Source of the DNA: Ferrimicrobium sp.
GTDB lineage: Bacteria > Actinomycetota > Acidimicrobiia > Acidimicrobiales > Acidimicrobiaceae
Reading direction: 5' to 3'
Assembly: GCF_027319265.1 (NCBI RefSeq)
Contig: NZ_DAHVNP010000056.1
Coordinates: 1 to 33,488 of the forward strand
Length of the DNA: 33,488 nucleotides
The position numbers and the translations under genes were made by a program. Position 1 is the first letter of the stretch, and each line of letters opens with the position of its first letter. Positions 26,824 to 33,488 of the stretch are shown piece after piece. The notes under the pieces are model-generated. The model was not told the origin of the DNA and ran no database searches. It worked only from the letters and a program-made list of their open reading frames with translations.

Positions 26824-27479
26824 CCGCGTGGACTGGGATTGTTGCTCGTTGCGAGGATGTCACGGGTGTGTGCGAGGAGCTCTAGTACGTAGCCAAAGAA
26901 GAGCAGGATCCCTGCGACAACCGCCGTCGCGAAGATCTCTCCGCCTAACGTGAGCATGACGACCCAGGGCGAGGGATGGAGGGTTGCACTCGCCGCGGCG
27001 AACAGACTGATGCTGACGATGATGACGAGGACACCGAGGATGACGATCGGAATGGTAGCGTATTTGAAGAACTCAGCAAGGTCGAGTGGGCCAATGCGGT
27101 CGAACAAGGTTGGAGACGGGTCCGATTCGCTTGGAGCAGGCGTCGTTGCTACGCCCGCTCGGCGCTTGGCATACTCTCGCGGTGTCTGATCGCGGAAGAC
27201 ACCGAGGAGAAGGTCTTTGGCCTGTACCTGGCGATCTGAGCGATCTTCAATGTCAATCTCCAGGTAGATCTCGGCGGCGTCTTCACCGACCGGGAGGACC
27301 GTGATGCGGTACGGCAGTTGGGCGGAGGAGAGCCCGGTCTTGAGGCTACGACCCTCTATTCTTAGTTCCCCACGGTCTATCGCGAACGGATCGGTGTAGG
27401 AGTAGGCGACCTCGATGACGGCATCAAAGATGGTGTCAGCGCTATCGGGTGCCGGTATAGTTGTCGAGATGGTCTCCAT
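26820..27479 (-). CDS. Membrane protein with N-terminal beta-rich domain, unknown
   Basis: This 219-residue protein has a soluble N-terminal domain (about 1-100) rich in alternating strands, for example AEIYLEIDIEDRS. A variable linker follows, then two membrane helices (about 140-165 and 178-208). ATG 27479 is chosen because the frame farther upstream runs through a tandem repeat. Only a weak GATAGAG ribosome site is present. Its stop overlaps that of the permease in convergent orientation, with no terminator between. No family was recognised. Confidence 0.62.
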   Translation of the reverse strand: METISTTIPAPDSADTIFDAVIEVAYSYTDPFAIDRGELRIEGRSLKTGLSSAQLPYRITVLPVGEDAAEIYLEIDIEDRSDRQVQAKDLLLGVFRDQTPREYAKRRAGVATTPAPSESDPSPTLFDRIGPLDLAEFFKYATIPIVILGVLVIIVSISLFAAASATLHPSPWVVMLTLGGEIFATAVVAGILLFFGYVLELLAHTRDILATSNNPSPRG

Positions 27480-27522
27480 CTCTATCAGGCTATCACTGCG
27501 GATTGAACAAAACGCTACATAT

Positions 27523-27592
27523 CGTAGAGATAAAGTCGTAGAGATAAAGTCGTCGAGATAAAGCCGTAGAGATAAAGCCGTAGAGATAAAGC
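27523..27592. repeat. Five-copy 14-bp tandem repeat
   Basis: Five contiguous copies of CGTAGAGATAAAGT occur with at most two changes each (units start at 27523, 27537, 27551, 27565 and 27579). On the minus strand the array lies 44-113 bases upstream of the membrane-protein gene, in its promoter or leader. Translated, it gives a meaningless periodic stretch, which is why the longer minus-strand frame is not accepted. Confidence 0.93.
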
Positions 27593-27752
27593 CCAAGCGA
27601 TACAACAGTTGAGTACCAGGTTGGCAAGAGGAACACAACAAGGTTGTCGTTGGTCGGTAAACGCACCTGGTTTGCCATCGAGCAGATGAGCGGATGCCAG
27701 GTGCCGGTTTGTACGTGCCGATTTCGTGCAAGGGTGCTGATAGCTTGGAACG

Positions 27753-28766
27753 ATGAGGCGCCGGTGGCAGACTTGGCAGATGAGGTTCGGCGTCGTCGCG
27801 TTGTGTTCGACTCTCGCGATCTGGGCGCAGCCTTGCCTGCACGATCAGACACTGGCGAGATCAGTAAGGACCTCATACCCTGCGGTGGCGTTCGTCGACC
27901 GTGGGTATTTGCGACCCTCAACTGAACTGGGATCGTATCAGCAGCTCTGGTATGCGCCACTTCCACTCACTCCAATGGTGCCTGGAGGCCAAGTGCAACC
28001 CTGGAACCCACGGGGTGATGAGGGGGCTGGTGGCAGAGCCGTCTTTTCCACGACGTTGACCCCTCAGCTGGATGCTCCTCCGATTGCGATCGCATGGATT
28101 AACCAGCAGCAGGCGAGCGCGCAGATCTATGCGGGTACGACCCAACCGGGGGGTACATGGCCCTACCAGGCTCCCGTTGCACCATCGCGATATACGACCC
28201 TTTTGGCGGCCTTCGAAGGGGGATTCCAATTCACCCACGCTGGTGGTGGATTTTATCAGGGTGGCCGTTATGGTGCACCGCTGCAAAGCGGGGACGCATC
28301 CTTGGTGGAGTACGACAATGGCACTATGGCAATCGGTGCATGGGGAACCGAAATAGGCATGACCTCATCAGTCGAGGCGGTCCGCCAGAATCTGACCCTC
28401 TTGGTTGATCATGGCCAGGTTACTCCCCAGGCGAGTATTGCTCCACTTGTCAACTGGGGTTATTCACTTGGCAACCTTGTCAACACCTGGCGCAGTGGCG
28501 TTGGTGTCACTGCAAACAACAACCTCGTCTGGGTGGGAGGTCCTGGTCTTTCGCCAGCGGAGTTGGGCGCCGTGCTCGTGCACGCGGGAGCGGTCGAAGG
28601 GATGCAGCTTGATATCAATCCCGATTGGGTGAATTTTGCCACCTACAGCGACCTTGGTCCAAATGGGATTGTCGGCACCAACCTCCTCTCCGCTATGATT
28701 TTCCCTCCCGTGCACTATCTCGGCCCATTCTGGCGAGACTTCGTTGCGGTCTTCTTGCGTGGCTAA
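27753..28766 (+). CDS. Secreted phosphodiester-glycosidase-like (NAGPA-domain) protein
   Basis: This 337-residue protein has an N-terminal signal sequence (about 1-30: basic RRRW start, hydrophobic FGVVALCSTLAIWA core). The mature part shows the Gly-rich patterns of the NAGPA family: AAFEGGFQFTHAGGGFYQGG, an AIGAWGTEIGMT segment, VRQNLTLLVDHG, LVWVGGPGLS and a late EGMQLDINPDWV with the expected Asp. Some of these proteins cleave sugar-phosphodiester bonds in cell-wall polymers; here the substrate is unknown. The ribosome site is weak, so the start may differ, for example ATG 27780. Family call is moderately sure. Confidence 0.6.
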   Translation: MRRRWQTWQMRFGVVALCSTLAIWAQPCLHDQTLARSVRTSYPAVAFVDRGYLRPSTELGSYQQLWYAPLPLTPMVPGGQVQPWNPRGDEGAGGRAVFSTTLTPQLDAPPIAIAWINQQQASAQIYAGTTQPGGTWPYQAPVAPSRYTTLLAAFEGGFQFTHAGGGFYQGGRYGAPLQSGDASLVEYDNGTMAIGAWGTEIGMTSSVEAVRQNLTLLVDHGQVTPQASIAPLVNWGYSLGNLVNTWRSGVGVTANNNLVWVGGPGLSPAELGAVLVHAGAVEGMQLDINPDWVNFATYSDLGPNGIVGTNLLSAMIFPPVHYLGPFWRDFVAVFLRG

Positions 28767-29333
28767 CGACGAGTTGCAGTTGCCACTTCTCCCGGGCAAG
28801 CATCGACTGAACTACTGGCAAACTGGAGCGGGGGAGAAGGAGTGCCGCAGCGCAAGGGCGAGCGCGGAGAGGGCTGGCCGGGGCGCGTACTGGTTGGTTG
28901 ATTCGCAATGGTCGGCCCGAGCACTCTCTCGATGTCAGGGTGTCGCGCATGAACCAAAGGTGTCCATAGGTGAGATGTTCCTGATGTGCGACGATGCCAG
29001 GCTCGATTGTGCCTGGGAGATCCACCGGGCCCCGTGATGAGGGCGAGGGAGCCAGTGGGGGAGGGAGGTGATATCGCCACCTAAGTCCACTTATCTGGAG
29101 TGCATGCAGGCTACAGCCATCTTTGGTTGGGATAAGAACGTGGTCAGCGTGGTGTTTGCCAGGGGTGATTTTGGACCGTGTGATTTTAGACCGTCTGTTC
29201 TAGTGTTGATCCCGATCCTACGACCGAGATTGCCGGTGGATCGGGTCTCGGGGGTTGATCGACTCCTAGGTGCAAGGGCTCGATGGTATCCCGTCTTGAT
29301 ACCGCGGTGTCGCTTGGTGAGCCTGAGATATGG
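28767..29333. other. Gene-free spacer with a short tandem duplication
   Basis: No convincing gene. Frames of about 100-130 codons exist but lack ribosome sites and protein-like composition. Two adjacent 15-base near-copies, TGATTTTGGACCGTG (29166-29180) and TGATTTTAGACCGTC (29181-29195), differ at two positions. No terminator was identified after either flanking gene. Confidence 0.4.
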
Positions 29334-30332
29334 TTATCGTTTGGGAGGCGCAACTGCGGCTTGGCCGGCGAAAAACGGTGCGAAAAACGGATCGTCCTCG
29401 AAGAGAGGCATCGTTTGCCGAGTTGTGTTCGCCATCAACCAGTCAACCTCGGCTTTGATGGTGCTGGCGTAGTCGCCGATCGGTTGGTAGCCGAGTTCAT
29501 GGGCGCGTTTGGTGTCGAGAACAAGCGGGTAAGTGGTATCCCACGGGTGAAGGCGGCGACTAGGTGCGGTCACTGGTTGTTCCACAAACGTTACACCGAG
29601 TAGTTCACCCACGATGCTAGCGATCTCGATGCCAGAGGGTGCGTCGGGGTCCGCGATATTGACGATCTGGTTTCCTGAAAGATGAGCCAGCGCAGTTATC
29701 AGAGCTGCGATGTTACTAGCGGCGCTCGGGTGGTCGATGCCGGCGCGGTTGGGATCGTAGAGGAGGGTGAGACGTTGTTCAATGGCACGTCGCACAAAGA
29801 CCCACTTCCTTGGCCGTCGTGCGTGGGCGCCGTGGATCTTGGATGGGCGTAGGATGGCGACTGATGCTCCCGAATCTAGCAGCGTCTCTTCGGCAGCGAT
29901 TTTGTTTGCACCATACCCCTCCCGTGTGTTGGGTTCAAGGCCGTTGGGTCTGAGTGTTGCGCACGTCTCATCGATAGGACCCGCACAGTCGGCAGGCTTG
30001 TCGGAGTTGGAGTGGCGGCCGCGCTGATCGACATCGACGGCTTTGGAGGAGATCATGATGGTTTTGGTGATATCAGAGAGATAGGGAAGGAGCATTACGG
30101 CATCATCAGCCTGGTAGCAGAGGTAATCGATGAGGAGATCAGCACCACCCGATAGCACCCTTCGTAACTGGTGGGGATCATGTCGATTCGCGATGATGCT
30201 GATGAAATGTTCTTTGTTTGACGAAGGGGAAGTGTGGCTGGTCAAGGTGACGTCCCAGCCATTGGCCCTCAACCGCTGGCTCGCGGCATGACCAATGGCT
30301 CCAGTTCCTCCTAAGATGATGGCGCTTGGCAT
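29334..30332 (-). CDS. NAD-dependent epimerase/dehydratase-like protein (extended SDR)
   Basis: This 332-residue Rossmann-fold protein opens with IILGGTGAIGHAASQRL, the GxxGxxG cofactor motif. It contains the SDR YxxxK pair in YGANKIAAE, preceded by the expected serine region ISSKAVD. A substrate-binding C-terminal half (ILRPSKIHG, then IADPDAPSGIEIA) is typical of extended SDRs. Relatives act on nucleotide sugars or serve as RNA-binding/chloroplast-type homologues; the function is not determined. No Shine-Dalgarno site is seen, but on the minus strand TAAGCT lies eight bases before the ATG, which would fit a leaderless message. Confidence 0.82.
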   Translation of the reverse strand: MPSAIILGGTGAIGHAASQRLRANGWDVTLTSHTSPSSNKEHFISIIANRHDPHQLRRVLSGGADLLIDYLCYQADDAVMLLPYLSDITKTIMISSKAVDVDQRGRHSNSDKPADCAGPIDETCATLRPNGLEPNTREGYGANKIAAEETLLDSGASVAILRPSKIHGAHARRPRKWVFVRRAIEQRLTLLYDPNRAGIDHPSAASNIAALITALAHLSGNQIVNIADPDAPSGIEIASIVGELLGVTFVEQPVTAPSRRLHPWDTTYPLVLDTKRAHELGYQPIGDYASTIKAEVDWLMANTTRQTMPLFEDDPFFAPFFAGQAAVAPPKR

Positions 30333-30798
30333 GGGTTTTCAGCTTAGCGAAGTGTCGAACGTGATGTTGATCGGGCACAACGTAGCCTTGCTTCATGGTC
30401 ACAGTATGTCGACGGGAATGACAATTGCGAGCCTGCTCGCTCCTTAGCCGGTTGATGGTTGCAGGTGAGCGCAGTCACACAGCAACGGATCCTTCGGTAC
30501 GTCGAATGCCGAGGACATCTGTGCATCTTGATCTGGGTTGGCAAAGGTGCTGTTGTCATGGGATACGAGGTTGTTGCAGACAACCCGACTGGCACCAGGT
30601 TTGTATGAACCAGCGTGTGCTTGATCCTTCATTCCTGCTGGGCGGACGACGAGACTCTAGCTGCTCGTTGACGTTGGTGGGGAGACAGCCAGTTTGCGAT
30701 CGATGGGTGTTCTCGCGCTCGAGTGCTTAGCGTTGGGTCATCTGGTGCCATTTGGCCCTTGTCGATTGACCCTTCGCGAAAGCGATGGTCGCAGCCGT
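30333..30798. other. Divergent intergenic region
   Basis: This region lies between the minus-strand epimerase and the plus-strand regulator. No gene, RNA or repeat is supported. Promoters for both genes should lie at its ends. Confidence 0.4.
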
Positions 30799-30804
30799 TA
30801 TACT
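30799..30804 (+). promoter_or_regulatory. -10 element of a probable leaderless promoter
   Basis: TATACT lies nine bases before the ATG at 30814, with no ribosome site between, so transcription probably starts at or beside the start codon. The TATACTC stretch (30799-30805) equals one half of the operator at 31596-31621, suggesting the regulator may also control itself. No good -35 is seen. Confidence 0.5.
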
Positions 30805-30813
30805 CCAATAGGT

Positions 30814-31560
30814 ATGCACGATGGCGATGCTTCCACCAACACACCAGGGTCAAGGGCCGCCAAGACCGCGCTATTTGATGCATTGGCAGAGATGGCGAAG
30901 GCGATGTCCACAGGGCGGCGCATCGAAATTATTGATCTGCTGGCCCAGGGTGAACGTTCGGTTGATGCCCTCGCAGCAGAGATCGGGCAGAGTCTGGCGA
31001 ACACCTCCCATCATCTTCGTTCTCTCGCTCAGGCAGGGCTCGTTCTTTCCCGAAGAGAGGGGACCTACGTCTATTATCGTTTGGCCAGCGTCGAGGTAGA
31101 GGAGCTATGGTTGGCCCTTCGTAGGACCGCCGAAGCCCGACTCGCAGACTTGCCACGTCTCATCACCGCCTATGTCGGGCCATCCGACGATTCTCAGGTT
31201 GTGGAGTACGCCGAGCTGCTCAACCAGTTGCAACACGGTTCCATCACTCTCCTCGACGTTCGACCTGAGGCGGAGTATCGTGCAGGGCATATACCAGGCG
31301 CGCGTTCGCTTCCGTATCGGGAACTCTCGGAGGAGCTTCACGACATCCCAAGTGATGGCGAGATCGTCGCCTATTGTCGCGGTCCCTATTGCGTCTTCGC
31401 GCCTGATGTTGTTCGATTCTTGCGAAGCAGGGGCATCCTTGCAAAGCGCTTGCGAGATGGCTTTCCTGAGTGGCGCCGAGCCGGTCTCCCTGTCGCCTTC
31501 GGGGTCGAAGCTGGCATGATCCCCTCGGATGCTGAACACACCGGTAAGGTCCAATCTTAG
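30814..31560 (+). CDS. ArsR-family regulator fused to a rhodanese domain
   Basis: This 248-residue protein has an N-terminal winged-helix ArsR domain (about 20-105). Its recognition helix is in SVDALAAEIGQSLANTSHHL and its wing in REGTYVYYRLAS. A rhodanese domain follows (about 128-230), starting with LLDVRPEAEYRAGHIPGA. The active loop is CRGPYC, with Cys188 and Cys193. Such fusions are thought to sense persulfides or oxidised sulfur and release DNA. ATG 30814 fits a leaderless start; an in-frame extension to 30694 lacks support. The next gene, behind a 26-bp operator, encodes a sulfur-handling protein, which supports this role. The metal-binding cysteines of classical ArsR are absent. Confidence 0.87.
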   Translation: MHDGDASTNTPGSRAAKTALFDALAEMAKAMSTGRRIEIIDLLAQGERSVDALAAEIGQSLANTSHHLRSLAQAGLVLSRREGTYVYYRLASVEVEELWLALRRTAEARLADLPRLITAYVGPSDDSQVVEYAELLNQLQHGSITLLDVRPEAEYRAGHIPGARSLPYRELSEELHDIPSDGEIVAYCRGPYCVFAPDVVRFLRSRGILAKRLRDGFPEWRRAGLPVAFGVEAGMIPSDAEHTGKVQS

Positions 31561-31584
31561 CGTTGGTTGCAGAAATGGTACTTC

Positions 31585-31621
31585 CTGGCAAGTAGTATAC
31601 TCAAATACATAATTGAGTATA
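31585..31621 (+). promoter_or_regulatory. Promoter with overlapping inverted-repeat operator
   Basis: TATACTCAA (31596-31604) and TTGAGTATA (31613-31621) form perfect nine-base arms around an eight-base AT-rich centre. This is the size and shape of an ArsR-family operator. A -10 candidate CATAAT (31608-31613) lies inside it, with a fair -35 CTGGCA (31585-31590) 17 bases upstream. A bound repressor would therefore block polymerase. It sits between the ArsR-rhodanese gene and the MBL-rhodanese gene. Confidence 0.82.
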
Positions 31622-31638
31622 TGAACAGGGAGGTCCAA

Positions 31639-33030
31639 GTGGACGTTTCGATCGTTCCGGTCCGCAGCGCTGAGTTGGGGAATACCAGCTATCTTCTGGT
31701 TTCTGACCGGGCGAAAATGGCTGTTGTCATTGATCCTGTTCGCGATATTGGTCAGTATCTCGATATCGTGGCGAGCGCAGAACTGGAGCTGACGTGGTCG
31801 CTTGAGACACATGTCCACAACGATTTTGTATCAGGCTCACGCGAGTTTGCCTCTACCGTTGGATCGAAGATCGGGGCGAGCTCTGACGCGGGTCTGCGCT
31901 ATCACTACGAACATCTCAGCGACGGAGATGAAATTGGCTTGGGTTCGTGGCGACTCCGTGTTCTCGCGACGCCTGGCCATACGCCCGAACACGTGGCCTA
32001 TCTCTTGCTCAATGCGATGGGACAGCCAGAAGCTTTGTTCTCCGGCGGAGCACTCATGGTTGGAACGGCAGCACGAACTGATCTCTTTGGTCCTGCGCTC
32101 TCATGGAGATTTGCCCATGACTTGGAGCGTTCCCTCAAGGAGAAAATACTTCAATTGCCTGATGAGGTGGTGGTCTACCCTACCCACGGTGGTGGTTCGT
32201 TCTGTGCAGTGGGCGCCGGCGACGCGACCATGACGACTATTGGTGCAGAGCGCGTAACAAATCCACTTGCAACAGCTCGTAGCTCCCGTCAGTTCGTTAC
32301 CCGTTCGCTGACCGCGGGGACATACCCGACCTATTATGCGAGGATGCGGAACCTGAACCAAATCGGTGCTCCACTGCTCGGGCTGTCCCTTGTCCATCCG
32401 CCCGAACTCGATCTCGCGTCACTGGACCACTGGCTGGCTCAAGGCGCGTTGTTGCTTGACATTCGAACCGCCCAGGACTTCAGATCCTCGCATATTCCTG
32501 GGAGTATCGCTACCGGTGCCGATGGCAATATTTCGGGGTGGGTCGGTTGGTTGGTCGGTCCAGAGAAGCCACTCGTTCTCGTAGCCGATGCGGGCAGCCG
32601 GGGCGCCGGGGAGATTCAGGAGGCGGTGAGCCAACTTGTGCGCATTGGATACGACCGGATTGTGGGATATCTTGGTGGTGGGCTTGACGCCTGGCAGGCG
32701 GCAGGGCGCAAGATTGTGGGTTATGACACACTCAGCGCAGCAACGCTGGCGGAACGCCTTGATGCAGACGAACTCTTGCCCGTTGTAGATGTGCGTGAGG
32801 CGGCTGAATGGCATGCTGGTCACATCCCCGGGAGTGTGGGTCTTCCGCTCCACGATATTCTGACTCAGGAAACCGGACTCGTCAAAGGCATTCAGGTAGC
32901 GGTTCATTGTGGCCATGATTACCGTGCAACACTAGGTGCAAGTCTTTTGGAACAAGTCGGCTATTCTCAGCTCAGCGTCGTGATCGACGGCTGGGAGGGG
33001 TGGTCTGCCCTCGAGGAGGTGCCGCGGTGA
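31639..33030 (+). CDS. MBL-fold hydrolase with two rhodanese domains
   Basis: This protein of about 463 residues joins a metallo-beta-lactamase domain (about 1-230) to two rhodanese domains (about 265-360 and 365-460). The layout is that of persulfide dioxygenase/sulfurtransferase fusions. Metal motifs include THVHNDF (His58, His60, Asp62) and TPGHTPEH. The usual dioxygenase Asp in 'GDxL' is Gly here (SGGALMVG). The first rhodanese lacks the catalytic Cys (VADAGSRGAG) and looks inactive; the second has it (VHCGHDYRA). GTG 31639 is chosen for AGGGAGG five bases upstream; ATG 31621 is possible. It overlaps the transporter gene by four bases. Confidence 0.87.
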   Translation: MDVSIVPVRSAELGNTSYLLVSDRAKMAVVIDPVRDIGQYLDIVASAELELTWSLETHVHNDFVSGSREFASTVGSKIGASSDAGLRYHYEHLSDGDEIGLGSWRLRVLATPGHTPEHVAYLLLNAMGQPEALFSGGALMVGTAARTDLFGPALSWRFAHDLERSLKEKILQLPDEVVVYPTHGGGSFCAVGAGDATMTTIGAERVTNPLATARSSRQFVTRSLTAGTYPTYYARMRNLNQIGAPLLGLSLVHPPELDLASLDHWLAQGALLLDIRTAQDFRSSHIPGSIATGADGNISGWVGWLVGPEKPLVLVADAGSRGAGEIQEAVSQLVRIGYDRIVGYLGGGLDAWQAAGRKIVGYDTLSAATLAERLDADELLPVVDVREAAEWHAGHIPGSVGLPLHDILTQETGLVKGIQVAVHCGHDYRATLGASLLEQVGYSQLSVVIDGWEGWSALEEVPR

Positions 33031-33488
33031 CCCAGACGGGCCAACCAAGGGACGATTCTCCAGCAGGAGAGGGACGAGTGCATCATAAGCTCGGGCTCCG
33101 TGAGAACTGGTGGCAGTTCTCACTCTTTACGATCATCACCCTGTTGATTGGGATGACGATTGGGGTGGAGCGAGTCGCTCTGCCTCCGTTGGCCCAGCAC
33201 GCTTTTGGAGTTACCTCGGTGCTCTATACCGTCAGCTTCATCGCTGCCTTTGGGCTCGTTAAGTCGGTGATGAATCTTGTAGCGGGTCGGCTTTCGGATC
33301 GTCGAGGGCGCAAGGGTATATTGCTCGCTGGCTGGGCTTTTGCGATTCCCTATGCGCTCATCATCATCTTTGCAACGGCATGGTGGCAGGTGATTATCGC
33401 AAATCTTTTCCTAGGGGTGAACCAGGCACTCACCTGGACGATGTCGGTGACCGCCAAAATTGATCTCGTCGGCCCGGTGAATCGAGGA
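33027..33488 (+). CDS. Major facilitator superfamily transporter (partial)
   Basis: The first 154 codons of a membrane transporter run off the right edge. After a polar N-terminus of about 35 residues there are four membrane helices. The MFS motif A (GRLSDRRGRKG) sits between helices 2 and 3, and further motifs include ANLFLGVNQALTWT. The GTG start overlaps the preceding TGA (GTGA) and follows GAGGAGG, so it is co-transcribed with the MBL-rhodanese gene. Its position suggests export or import of a sulfur compound or another stress-related solute. The substrate cannot be told from this part. Confidence 0.85.
   Translation, partial: MTQTGQPRDDSPAGEGRVHHKLGLRENWWQFSLFTIITLLIGMTIGVERVALPPLAQHAFGVTSVLYTVSFIAAFGLVKSVMNLVAGRLSDRRGRKGILLAGWAFAIPYALIIIFATAWWQVIIANLFLGVNQALTWTMSVTAKIDLVGPVNRG

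Noticed and set aside
27480-27842. N-terminal extension of the minus-strand membrane protein
   Set aside because: The extension translates the 14-bp tandem repeat and other non-coding sequence. ATG 27479 begins the ordered part.
28744-29472. Plus-strand frames in the spacer and over the end of the epimerase gene
   Set aside because: No ribosome sites, composition not protein-like, and one is antisense to a recognisable SDR gene.

Overview
The window looks like a moderately high-GC actinobacterial chromosome. GTG and TTG starts are common, Shine-Dalgarno sites are good, operons are tightly overlapped, and the 23S/5S sequences are of bacterial type. The gene set (GlpABC, DrrAB-type exporter, ArsR-rhodanese) would suit an acidophilic, iron-oxidising member of the Acidimicrobiia, but that placement comes from memory and could not be checked here.

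Layout. Positions 1-630 hold the 3' end of a 23S rRNA gene, a 5S rRNA gene and an intrinsic terminator. Positions 868-5943 are a five-gene efflux operon: membrane-fusion adaptor, MacB-type ATPase, MacB-type permease, lipoprotein, second adaptor. Positions 6448-9073 encode an ECF sigma factor, a likely membrane anti-sigma protein and two small membrane proteins. Positions 9520-12978 hold scattered genes: a DUF2269-like membrane protein, an aldo/keto reductase, a small membrane protein and an AspH-type hydroxylase.

The core is 13028-24528, a glycerol and dihydroxyacetone region. Its first transcription unit has a strong sigma-70-like promoter, a leader terminator, then glpA-glpB-glpC (quinone-linked glycerol-3-phosphate dehydrogenase), glpP (glycerol-3-phosphate-responsive antiterminator) and a stand-alone HPr. 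The second unit has another leader terminator, then glpF, glpK, dhaK, dhaL, dhaM and ptsI (Enzyme I). Glycerol would enter through GlpF, be phosphorylated by GlpK and be oxidised by GlpABC. Dihydroxyacetone would be phosphorylated by DhaKLM using PEP delivered by the local Enzyme I and HPr. GlpP plus a terminator in both leaders points to antitermination control of the whole pathway. glpF carries an in-frame amber codon at 18454.

Positions 24909-26823 hold a DrrAB-type ABC exporter whose permease is frameshifted. A convergent membrane protein of unknown function follows, with a five-copy 14-bp tandem repeat upstream, then a secreted phosphodiester-glycosidase-like protein and an NAD-dependent epimerase-like protein. 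The right end (30799-33488) is a probable reactive-sulfur module: an ArsR-rhodanese fusion regulator, a 26-bp inverted-repeat operator, an MBL-fold/double-rhodanese protein and the start of an MFS transporter cut by the window edge.
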